A stretch of 7,565 bases of DNA. It comes from Bacteroidales bacterium UBA6340. GTDB taxonomy: Bacteria > Bacteroidota > Bacteroidia > Bacteroidales > Paludibacteraceae. Shown piece after piece: positions 1 to 5,920 of the stretch. The first letter of the stretch is position 1. Each line of letters opens with the position of its first letter. The translations under genes and the position numbers were made by a program. The stretch spans positions 21,729 through 29,293 of the forward strand of contig DJSG01000047.1 of assembly GCA_002440265.1 (NCBI GenBank), given 5' to 3'. The notes beneath the pieces were generated by a model that was not told where the DNA came from, made no database searches, and saw only the letters and a list, made by a program, of their open reading frames with translations.

Positions 1-50
1 CAACGCCCAACATCGTAAAACCCACATCGCAACGTCCAACATCGTAAAAC
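1..50. repeat. Two-copy 29-bp-period direct repeat upstream of batB
   Basis: A 21-bp word at 1-21 recurs at 30-50 with one difference (C at 6, T at 35). Its core is CCAACATCGTAAAAC. The copies are separated by the 8-bp spacer CCACATCG. The array may continue upstream of the window. It fills almost all of the visible gap before batB, and I see no promoter in it. Confidence 0.8.
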
Positions 51-57
51 AAACAAT

Positions 58-1086
58 ATGTTTCGATTTGCTAACATAGAAATGCTCTGGTGGCTGCTGA
101 CGATACCTGTTTTCGTCATCGGCTACATACTCTATACCCGCCGCAAACGCCGTCAGTTGGCGGAGTTCGGCGACCCCGCACTGGTATCGGAACTGATGCC
201 CGACGCCTCCCATGCGCGTCCCGTCGTCAAGTTCAGCCTGCTCATGGTGGCACTCGCGCTGCTCATCATCGCAGCCGCACGCCCCCAGTACGGGCAGAAG
301 GAGAAGACCGTCAAGCGCCAAGGCATCGAGGTGATGATTGCCCTCGACATCTCCAACTCCATGATGGCGGAGGACGTGGCGCCCAACCGCCTCGACCGCG
401 CCAAACAGATGCTCAGCAAGATGATTGACCGCATGGTGGACGACAAGGTCGGGCTCGTGGTCTTCGCCGGCGAGGCATACACCCAACTGCCCATCACGTG
501 CGACTATGTGTCGGCGAAGATGTTCTTGGGCACCATCACCCCCGCCCTCATTCCCACGCAGGGTACCGCCATCGGAGCCGCCCTCGAGACCGCCATTCGC
601 TCATTTGGCTCGCAGGAGTCGGACGCAGGGCGCGCCATCGTGCTCATCACCGACGGTGAGAACCACGAGGACGATGCCATCGCCGCCGCCAAGCACGCCC
701 GCGAACTGGGCATACAGGTCTTCGTTGTGGGCATCGGCAAACCCGAAGGCTCGCCCATACCCATCGCGGGCACCAACAACTACATCAAAGACCGCTCCGG
801 ACAAGTGGTCGTCAGCCGTCTCAACGAGGAGATGTGTCAGCAGATAGCCCAGGCGGGCAACGGCATCTATGTCCGCTGCGACAACACCAATACCGCCATG
901 CGCGCCCTCCAGCAGGAACTCGACCACATCGCCACCGCCGAACTCGAGACCAAGGTCTATGCCGACTACAACGAGCAGTACCAGTCCTTCGTGCTCATTG
1001 CGCTGCTCCTGCTCCTCATCGATTTCTTCATCCTTGAGCGCAAGAACCACCGCCTGGCGAAGATGGACATATTCAACGAGAAATAA
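58..1086 (+). CDS. batB: BatB, VWA-domain membrane protein of the Bat complex
   Basis: This 342-residue protein has the BatA/BatB layout. Membrane helices are visible at about residues 8-27 and 57-75, a von Willebrand factor A domain spans about 88-285, and a C-terminal helix covers about 310-326. The metal-ion-dependent adhesion site looks intact: DISNS at 97-101, T170 in TQGT, and D199 in ITDGENH. Bat VWA proteins are membrane-anchored and are thought to bind other Bat proteins in the envelope through the metal site; the cluster was named for aerotolerance in Bacteroides. I call BatB rather than BatA because the gene is followed at once by batC and the N-terminus MFRFAN with the later GDP..LMP segment fits BatB. 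The start has A-rich upstream sequence and no Shine-Dalgarno. The stop is 2 nt before batC, so the two are almost certainly co-transcribed. Confidence 0.93.
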   Translation: MFRFANIEMLWWLLTIPVFVIGYILYTRRKRRQLAEFGDPALVSELMPDASHARPVVKFSLLMVALALLIIAAARPQYGQKEKTVKRQGIEVMIALDISNSMMAEDVAPNRLDRAKQMLSKMIDRMVDDKVGLVVFAGEAYTQLPITCDYVSAKMFLGTITPALIPTQGTAIGAALETAIRSFGSQESDAGRAIVLITDGENHEDDAIAAAKHARELGIQVFVVGIGKPEGSPIPIAGTNNYIKDRSGQVVVSRLNEEMCQQIAQAGNGIYVRCDNTNTAMRALQQELDHIATAELETKVYADYNEQYQSFVLIALLLLLIDFFILERKNHRLAKMDIFNEK

Positions 1087-1088
1087 TC

Positions 1089-1811
1089 ATGAAACGGATA
1101 TATCATATTCTACTTATCGCGGCTGCCCTTGTGTGCGCGCAAGGTGCGATGGCACAGAAGGAGAGCAGCGACGTGCGCCGCGGCAACAAGCAGTACGAGC
1201 AGGGCAACTTCAGCGAGGCGGAGGTGGACTACCGTCGCGGACTCGACAAGAACGACCGGTCCTTCGAGGCGCACTACAACCTCGGCGACGCCCTCTTCCG
1301 TCAGGAGAAGTACCCCGAAGCCTTGGAGCAATACACCCTTGCCGAGAAACAGTTGAAGGGCGAGGACAACGCCGACAGCCGCAAGGTCAAGGAGCGTCTC
1401 GCCGCCACCTACCACAATATCGGCAACGCCTGCTACGCCCAGCAGCAGTACGACAAGGCGGTAGCCGCCTACCAGGAGTCCCTGCGCCGCAACCCCAAGG
1501 ACAACGACACGCGCTACAACCTCGTCAAGGCGATGCAGCAGTTGCAGCAACAGCAACAACAGCAGAACCAAGACCAACAGCAGCAGAACGACTCCACGCA
1601 GCAGCAACAGCAACAACAGCAGCAGGAGCAGCAACAGCCTGACGACCAACAGCAGCAAGACCAACAGGAGCAACAGCAGGAGCAGGAACAGCAGATGGAC
1701 AAGGAGACTGCCGAACAGATTCTGCAAGCCCTCGAGCAGGACGAGCAGGAGACTCAGGAGAAACTGCAACGCAAGCAGGGCAAGAAACGCCGCGTCGAGA
1801 AGGAGTGGTAA
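1089..1811 (+). CDS. batC: BatC, exported TPR protein with polyglutamine tail
   Basis: The 240-residue product begins with a signal peptide (MKR, then a hydrophobic run to about residue 19), with likely cleavage after AMA at residue 22. C16 is not in a proper lipobox. About three tetratricopeptide repeats follow, at roughly 26-59, 60-93 and 104-140, with the usual YNLGDALF and NIGNACYA signatures. Residues 150-202 are a low-complexity tail with 38 glutamines out of 53 positions, broken by N, D, E, P, S and T. A charged C-terminal segment ends in KKRRVEKEW. TPRs imply protein binding, presumably to BatA/BatB in the periplasm. Q-rich segments occur in other Bacteroidales BatC proteins, but this one is long. 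The gene starts 2 nt after batB. The gap to batD is unusually long for this operon. Confidence 0.92.
   Translation: MKRIYHILLIAAALVCAQGAMAQKESSDVRRGNKQYEQGNFSEAEVDYRRGLDKNDRSFEAHYNLGDALFRQEKYPEALEQYTLAEKQLKGEDNADSRKVKERLAATYHNIGNACYAQQQYDKAVAAYQESLRRNPKDNDTRYNLVKAMQQLQQQQQQQNQDQQQQNDSTQQQQQQQQQEQQQPDDQQQQDQQEQQQEQEQQMDKETAEQILQALEQDEQETQEKLQRKQGKKRRVEKEW
1536..1694 (+). repeat. CAG/CAA repeat encoding the BatC polyglutamine tail
   Basis: This low-complexity tract inside batC is made mostly of mixed CAG and CAA codons, with interspersed AAC, GAC and GAG. The longest pure glutamine run is nine residues (171-179). The codon mixing makes it less prone to slippage than a pure triplet tract. The long leucine-rich frame on the opposite strand is a by-product of this composition. 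Confidence 0.9.
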
Positions 1812-2051
1812 CACCCCTCACTATCGACCCGCGAAAGACTCGCGATACACCCCCGACAATTTCCCGAGAGAATACCGAGAGAACTTCGGGAGAACCCCGA
1901 AAAAAGGTCGGGAATTCGTCGGGCAAAACAGCAAGGGATAAGCAAGGGATGAGCAAGGGATAGGCTACCCAAAAACAACCGAAAATCAACCCCAAGACCA
2001 CCCTCGGCGAACCCCTAAAAAGACCAAAAGACAAAACAACAGCAAAGACTG
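1812..2051. other. batC-batD intergenic spacer, noncoding
   Basis: This 240-bp gap lies inside an otherwise tight operon. I see no TAnnTTTG promoter element, RNA gene or convincing terminator. About half of it (1831-1962) is the 11-bp-period array listed separately. The remainder (about 1963-2051) is A- and C-rich and turns A-rich just before the batD start. Antisense frames through it are repeat translations, not genes. Confidence 0.7.
1831..1962. repeat. Degenerate tandem array with an exact 11-bp period (12 units)
   Basis: Cut into 11-mers from 1831, nine successive units have CG at unit positions 2-3 followed by a purine: CG at 1832, 1843, 1854, 1865, 1876, 1887, 1898, 1909 and 1920. Unit starts read GCGA, GCGA, CCGA, CCGA, CCGA, TCGG, CCGA, TCGG, TCGG. 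The last three units (1930, 1941, 1952) are near-identical AGCAAGGGATR. The phase holds without an indel for 132 bp. Because 11 is not a multiple of 3, this is not a coding repeat; the period is close to one turn of DNA. Confidence 0.8.
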
Positions 2052-3923
2052 ATGAAACATACAATACGGATATTTATCCTCGCGCTATGCGCCGTGTTGC
2101 CATTCGCGCAACTCCGCGCCGAGGACGACGTGCAGTTCCGCGCACAAGCGCCTGCGCAGGTGATTGCGGGCAAACCCTTTCAACTCACCTACACCGTCAA
2201 CCAACGCGCCAAAGACCTGCGCGCACCCGAATTTACCGACTTCGACTACCTCGCAGGTCCCTACACCTCACAGTCGTCGTCCACATCGTTCGTCAACGGC
2301 AAGCGCACCTCGTCGTTCTCCCTCACCTACACCTACACATTGATGGCGAACAAAGAGGGCACATTCACCCTCCAACCTGCCACTATCCGCGTCGGGGGCG
2401 ACACCTACACCTCCAACGGTGTGCGTATCACCGTACTGCCGCCTGACCAGGAGCCTGCCAACACCACCTCGGGCGGCAACCAACAGGCACAGCCATCCCG
2501 CCAGAACGAGAGCGCAAGCAGTCAGCAGAGCGGTGCCGGCAACGAGAACATCTTTATCCGTACCCTCGTCAGCAAAACCCGCGTGCACGAGCAGGAAGTG
2601 CTGCTACTCTCCTACAAACTCTACTTTGCAGGTGTCGATGTAGCGCAGTTCACCAACAACACCCGTCTGCCCGAGTTCAAGGGCTTCCTCAAACAGGAGG
2701 TCGAACTGGGCGAAATCCAAACCGAACTGGAGCACTACAACGGCCGCAACTACCAGACCGCCGTACTCTATCGCACCCTGCTCTTCCCCCAACGCAGTGG
2801 CGACATCACCATCGACCCCGCGCAGTTCGAGGCTATCCTCCGCGTACAGAACCGTGCACAGGTGCGCAGTATCTTCGACGACTTTTTCGGCAGTTACTCC
2901 AATGTCACCCGTCCCCTCACCGCACCCGCGGTGACTATCCACGTAGCGGAACTGCCCAAGGGTAAGCCCTCCGACTTCAGCGGTGGCGTAGGCACATTCG
3001 CACTCACCGCACGCATCTCCGGCACCGAAATGCCCGCCAACGAAGCCGTTACGCTCACCCTCACCATACAAGGCACGGGCAATATGAAGTTGCTCAAGAC
3101 CCCGTCCGTCGATTGGCCCGAGGGCTTCGAGGTCTATGACCCCAAGGTGACCAACAATTTCAAGACCACCACGGCTGGCGTCAGCGGAACCAAGACCATC
3201 GAGTATCTGGCTATCCCGCGCGCCGCAGGCGAATACACCATACCCGCCGTGCATCTCTCCTACTACGACACGCAGGAGGACACCTACAAGACCCTCGCCA
3301 CACCCGAATACACCCTGCATATCGCACGCGCTTCGGGCGAGACAGGCATCTCCACCGTGGTGAACAACTATGTGAACAAAGAGGACATCAAGCAGTTGGG
3401 CGAGGACATACGCTACATATCCACCGCGCCGCTGCCCGCTGACAAGAGCGCAACCCGCACACCGCGAATCACATTCGGCACGTGGCAGTTCTGGCTCTGT
3501 TACCTCATTCCGCTGCTGCTGGCGATGACGCTCTTCATCATCTTCCGCAAACAAATCCGCGAGAACGCCGACATCACCCGCGTGCGCTACAAGAAAGCCA
3601 ACAAGGTGGCGCAGAAACGCCTCCGGAAAGCCAAAGCACTCCTCTCCGCCAACAACAAGGAGGCGTTCTACGAGGAGATAGAGCGCGCCGCGTGGACCTA
3701 CCTCAGCGACCGGCTATCCATCCCGACCGCGCAACTCAACAAGGAGAACATCGCACAAATCCTGCGCAGCAAGGGTATCGACGACACCCTCATTGCCGAA
3801 GTCAACCGTATGCTGTCCGATGCCGAGTTTGCACGATACGCACCCGCGTCCGACCATGCTATGGAGGACATCTACAACGCTACCACACGAATCATCGACC
3901 AATTAGAGAACAAGAAACTATGA
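2052..3923 (+). CDS. batD: BatD, large periplasmic membrane-anchored Bat protein
   Basis: This 623-residue protein has a signal peptide (residues 1-23, ending LRA before EDD). A long extracytoplasmic region of about 24-475 has several beta-sandwich-like segments, for example around 27-130, 165-300 and 310-425. A Q/S/N/G-rich linker sits at about 134-165. One membrane helix lies at about 478-498, followed by a basic cytoplasmic tail rich in K and R and a helical region to the end. This matches BatD (oxygen tolerance family), in which the beta-rich portion is thought to bind other Bat proteins outside the inner membrane. The start was chosen because the signal peptide begins there. The last bases overlap the batE start by 4 nt (ATGA), a sign of translational coupling. 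It has no visible promoter of its own, so expression should depend on readthrough from batC. Confidence 0.92.
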   Translation: MKHTIRIFILALCAVLPFAQLRAEDDVQFRAQAPAQVIAGKPFQLTYTVNQRAKDLRAPEFTDFDYLAGPYTSQSSSTSFVNGKRTSSFSLTYTYTLMANKEGTFTLQPATIRVGGDTYTSNGVRITVLPPDQEPANTTSGGNQQAQPSRQNESASSQQSGAGNENIFIRTLVSKTRVHEQEVLLLSYKLYFAGVDVAQFTNNTRLPEFKGFLKQEVELGEIQTELEHYNGRNYQTAVLYRTLLFPQRSGDITIDPAQFEAILRVQNRAQVRSIFDDFFGSYSNVTRPLTAPAVTIHVAELPKGKPSDFSGGVGTFALTARISGTEMPANEAVTLTLTIQGTGNMKLLKTPSVDWPEGFEVYDPKVTNNFKTTTAGVSGTKTIEYLAIPRAAGEYTIPAVHLSYYDTQEDTYKTLATPEYTLHIARASGETGISTVVNNYVNKEDIKQLGEDIRYISTAPLPADKSATRTPRITFGTWQFWLCYLIPLLLAMTLFIIFRKQIRENADITRVRYKKANKVAQKRLRKAKALLSANNKEAFYEEIERAAWTYLSDRLSIPTAQLNKENIAQILRSKGIDDTLIAEVNRMLSDAEFARYAPASDHAMEDIYNATTRIIDQLENKKL

Positions 3924-4627
3924 GATTGTTATTGATATTTCTCACCGCCCTCTTCACGGAGGCGAACACGCAATATGCCGAGGGCAATTATCCCGAAGCG
4001 GTGGCTATGTATGAGCAGGTGCTTGCCGAGCAACCGGCAGCCGAAGTCTATTATAATCTCGGCAATGCGTATTTCAAACAGGGTGAACTGGCGCAGTCCA
4101 TACTCGCCTACGAGCGTGCCTTGCGCTTGCGCCCGTCGTACAAAGATGCCAAGTACAACCTCGCCTTTGCGCAGTCGCGCATTGTCGATAACATTGAGGA
4201 CACCAACTCATTCTTCCTGTCCAACTGGCTGAAGGCTGTCCGCAACAGTCTCAGCGAGCAGACATGGATGTGGTTGTCCGTCGCGCTCTTTCTGCTCACC
4301 CTTGCGGGAGCCTTGTGCTTTGCCTTCAGCCGCACGGTGTGGCTCCGCAAGACGGCTTTCTACACAGCCATCGTAGCCCTTGTGATTTCCATTGCCGCCT
4401 GTGCCAACGCAGGCAGCCTGCACCGGCGCGACACACTCCGTGCCGAAGCCGTTATCACGCAAGGCATTGTCAATGCCAAGTCCTCACCCGACCGCTCGGG
4501 CACGGACCTCTTCACGCTCCACGAGGGCACCAAGGTCACTATCAAGGAGCAACTCGGCGACTGGTGCAACATCCACGTCGGCAACAACATCGGCTGGATC
4601 CAACTCTCCCACCTCGAACGCATCTGA
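3920..4627 (+). CDS. batE: BatE, TPR-membrane-SH3 protein
   Basis: The reading frame is open from 3482, but the real start is ATG 3920, which overlaps the batD stop and gives a hydrophobic N-terminus (MRLLLIFLTALF). The 235-residue product has a short leader (to about residue 15), two TPRs at about 16-42 and 43-76 (YYNLGNAYFKQGE is diagnostic), membrane helices at about 115-136 and 144-164, and a C-terminal bacterial SH3-like domain at about 172-235 (AKSSPDRSGTDLFTLHEGTKV, ending GWIQLSHLERI). This order is that of BatE. The TPRs and SH3 domain probably mediate contacts within the Bat complex. The leader is shorter than I expect for the family: the usual stretch between the hydrophobic core and the first TPR is almost absent. 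This is the last operon gene; the next gene is convergent. Confidence 0.9.
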   Translation: MRLLLIFLTALFTEANTQYAEGNYPEAVAMYEQVLAEQPAAEVYYNLGNAYFKQGELAQSILAYERALRLRPSYKDAKYNLAFAQSRIVDNIEDTNSFFLSNWLKAVRNSLSEQTWMWLSVALFLLTLAGALCFAFSRTVWLRKTAFYTAIVALVISIAACANAGSLHRRDTLRAEAVITQGIVNAKSSPDRSGTDLFTLHEGTKVTIKEQLGDWCNIHVGNNIGWIQLSHLERI

Positions 4628-4637
4628 CACGTAGCAC

Positions 4638-4652
4638 CTCTGACGTTCAGGG
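4638..4652. terminator. Weak hairpin between convergent batE and the nuclease relic
   Basis: CTCTGA (4638-4643) can pair with TCAGGG (4647-4652) over a 3-nt loop, including one G-T pair. It sits in the 50-bp gap between two convergent genes, where a terminator is expected. It has no adjacent T-run on either side, although an AT-rich stretch follows at about 4661-4680. This is a tentative call. Confidence 0.25.
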
Positions 4653-4677
4653 ACATTAAGAGAATTATAAAATACTT

Positions 4678-5611
4678 TTACTGATTTCCTTTATACTCTG
4701 CGTCAAACCGCTGTATCTCGTCAGTAATCATTTTGCGCAGTTCATCGGTAGGGAGCATCAACTGATAATCGGCAACACCGATGGGCTTGCCCATATCTTC
4801 AAGAGCCAATTGCACATCTACATCATCTTTTTCGGCACATAAGATGATACCAATGGAGCGGTTTTCTCCTTCTTGTCGTTCTGTGCGGTCTAATAGAGAC
4901 AGGTAGTAGTTCATCTTGCCTGCATACTCGGGCTTGAACTCTCCAATCTTCAAGTCAATAGCAACATGACACCGTAGTCCACGATGAAAGAAAAGCATAT
5001 CTACTCTATACTCCTTGCCGTTGGACTCAAGCGGGTATTGGCTGCCTATGTAGGTGAAACCCTTGCCCAATTCGAGCAGAAAGACTTTAATCTTTTCCAC
5101 CAACCGTTTCTCTAACTGCGTTTCCAGTATGGGTTGCGTAATACCCAAGAAACCAAGATTATAGGTACTACGAAATACCTCGTTGGCATATTGTGCCTGT
5201 ACGGCAGGCAGAGTGTCTGCAAAATTATTACTTGTAGGGCTGACGGCTCCCTGCTGCTCATGTATATGTAGTTTCAGGGCGTTTAGCAGCAGTTCACGAC
5301 TCCAGCCTTTTGTCACTACCTGTTGTGCATAGAACGCCGTTTGGTTGTCATCCAAATCTTTATTCAAGAGCAGCAGATTGTGCGACCACGGCAAAACTGC
5401 TACAGCCTGTAGCAGTCTTATATCGGACTGATAATAACGCAGATAGAAACGTTTCATATTCCACAATTGTCGTGTAGAAACACCCATTTGCGGATAACGT
5501 TCTTTTAGGTCTGCGGCTAATCTTGAGCAGCGTACCAATCTCACCCAATAGAACTTGGTAGTTGGTATTTTGCAGAATATCGTTATCTGGACGTTTGCTA
5601 ATATCTCCCAT
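4678..5611 (-). pseudogene. DUF1016 / YhcG-type PD-(D/E)XK nuclease, frameshifted with internal deletion
   Basis: The C-terminal part is a clear PDDEXK nuclease of the DUF1016 family: LPWSHNLLLLNK (about 5390-5355), LGFLGIT, LLELGKGFTYIG, and the catalytic-type set VDMLFFHR (Asp at 5001-4999) and IDLKIGEFKPEYAGKMNYYL (Asp at 4956-4954, Lys at 4950-4948). The N-terminus is split. The frame from ATG 5611 (MGDISKRPDNDILQ, then YQVLLGEIGTLL) looks like the family start but runs off to a stop at 5360. The family sequence resumes near 5520 in another frame with RLAADLKERYPQMG. Relatives have roughly 40-50 residues between these, including the YWDIG-type segment, which is missing here. A naive call gives a 322-residue CDS, 4678-5646, whose first ~41 residues are out-of-frame translation. 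A shortened product from an internal Met (about 5487) is possible but would lack much of the N-domain. Confidence 0.72.
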
Positions 5612-5635
5612 TGAATTTCAGACCGATTATGTGTG

Positions 5636-5667
5636 CAAAAGTACAAAAAAACTTCAAGTTAGGCAAA
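5636..5667 (-). promoter_or_regulatory. Bacteroidetes-type promoter for the nuclease gene
   Basis: Read on the - strand, TTTG (5667-5664), a 20-nt spacer and TACTTTTG (5643-5636) match the Bacteroidetes -33 TTTG / -7 TAnnTTTG consensus. Transcription would begin near 5629, leaving about 18 nt before ATG 5611. The alternative ATG at 5646 lies upstream of the -7 element and so is unlikely to be in the transcript. Confidence 0.65.
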
Positions 5668-5691
5668 TACTTTCAAACTTCAATTGCGCAA

Positions 5692-5766
5692 TACATGTTT
5701 GTTAGTGGCTTAATGTCAGTGATTTTAATGGACCTTTCATGGCTTTTAATGAAGCCTATACCCGAT
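5692..5766 (+). repeat. Dispersed noncoding repeat, copy A (upstream of ATPase)
   Basis: This stretch shares TACATGTTT, ATTTTAATGG and a 22-bp 3' block (5745-5766, TTTAATGnAGCC then TATACCCGAT) with copy B at 7393-7450. The 3' block matches 21 of 22 positions. Copy A is about 17 bp longer in its middle. The orientation is the same as the downstream copies. Confidence 0.7.
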
Positions 5767-5797
5767 TTTGGGTACGATTGTCCTGATTATTTGCTTT

Positions 5798-5833
5798 TTT
5801 GCTTGTTGGTTTGGGATATTTGTACTACCTTTG
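5798..5833 (+). promoter_or_regulatory. Candidate ATPase promoter
   Basis: TACCTTTG at 5826-5833 is an exact match to the Bacteroidetes -7 consensus TAnnTTTG. The nearest upstream TTTG that could serve as the -33 box is at 5798-5801, a 24-nt spacer and longer than ideal. The predicted start near 5840 falls right before the hairpin cluster, giving a leader of about 80 nt. Confidence 0.4.
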
Positions 5834-5840
5834 TGGCGTA

Positions 5841-5892
5841 TTTCCTGAAATAAAGGAAAGGATATTGCTATTCTTTCCTAAAATGAAGGAAA
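5841..5892 (+). promoter_or_regulatory. Alternating hairpins / paired half-sites in the ATPase leader
   Basis: Four half-sites alternate: TTTCCT 5841-5846, AGGAAA 5854-5859, TTTCCT 5874-5879, AGGAAA 5887-5892. Sites 1-2 and 3-4 can each form a 6-bp stem with a 7-nt loop; the two units are 33 bp apart and match at 17 of 19 positions. Sites 2-3 instead form a stronger 11-bp stem (5854-5864 with 5869-5879, one G-T pair) closed by TTGC. The central and flanking folds exclude each other. No T-run follows, so a simple terminator is unlikely. The start codon is 28 nt beyond the last half-site. The role (RNA switch or operator) is inferred. Confidence 0.6.
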
Positions 5893-5920
5893 CATATATT
5901 GCGAAAAAATAGTTACTCTT

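Larger units (their letters stand above)
5668..5920. other. Divergent intergenic region upstream of the ATPase, noncoding
   Basis: This AT-rich stretch between the divergent nuclease relic and the ATPase gene holds one copy of a dispersed repeat (5692-5766), a candidate ATPase promoter (5798-5833) and a set of alternative hairpins (5841-5892). A small + frame at 5611-5853 crosses it, but it overlaps the nuclease promoter and the noncoding repeat and looks spurious. A 5-bp stem (TACCC 5759-5763, GGGTA 5770-5774) lies at the repeat's 3' edge. Confidence 0.6.

Noticed and set aside
1..50. CRISPR-like array (repeat about 21 bp, spacer 8 bp)
   Set aside because: Only two copies, the spacer is far too short, and there are no cas genes.
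1110..1814. Long antisense frame rich in leucine over batC
   Set aside because: It is the complement of the TPR and CAG/CAA codons of batC; its leucine runs mirror polyglutamine.
1525..2064. Antisense frames running through the batC-batD gap
   Set aside because: The apparent peptide repeats come from the 11-bp array read in shifting frames; there is no family match or start context.
2604..3554. Long antisense frame over batD
   Set aside because: Glycine- and valine-rich shadow of a well-supported GC-rich gene.
3482..3919. Upstream extension of the batE frame as an N-terminal domain
   Set aside because: It is an out-of-frame reading of batD; the true start overlaps the batD stop and opens with a hydrophobic leader.
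5611..5853. An 80-codon + strand frame with hydrophobic stretches, possibly a small membrane protein
   Set aside because: It overlaps the nuclease start and promoter, and much of it is the noncoding repeat that recurs at 7393-7450, where no matching frame is kept.
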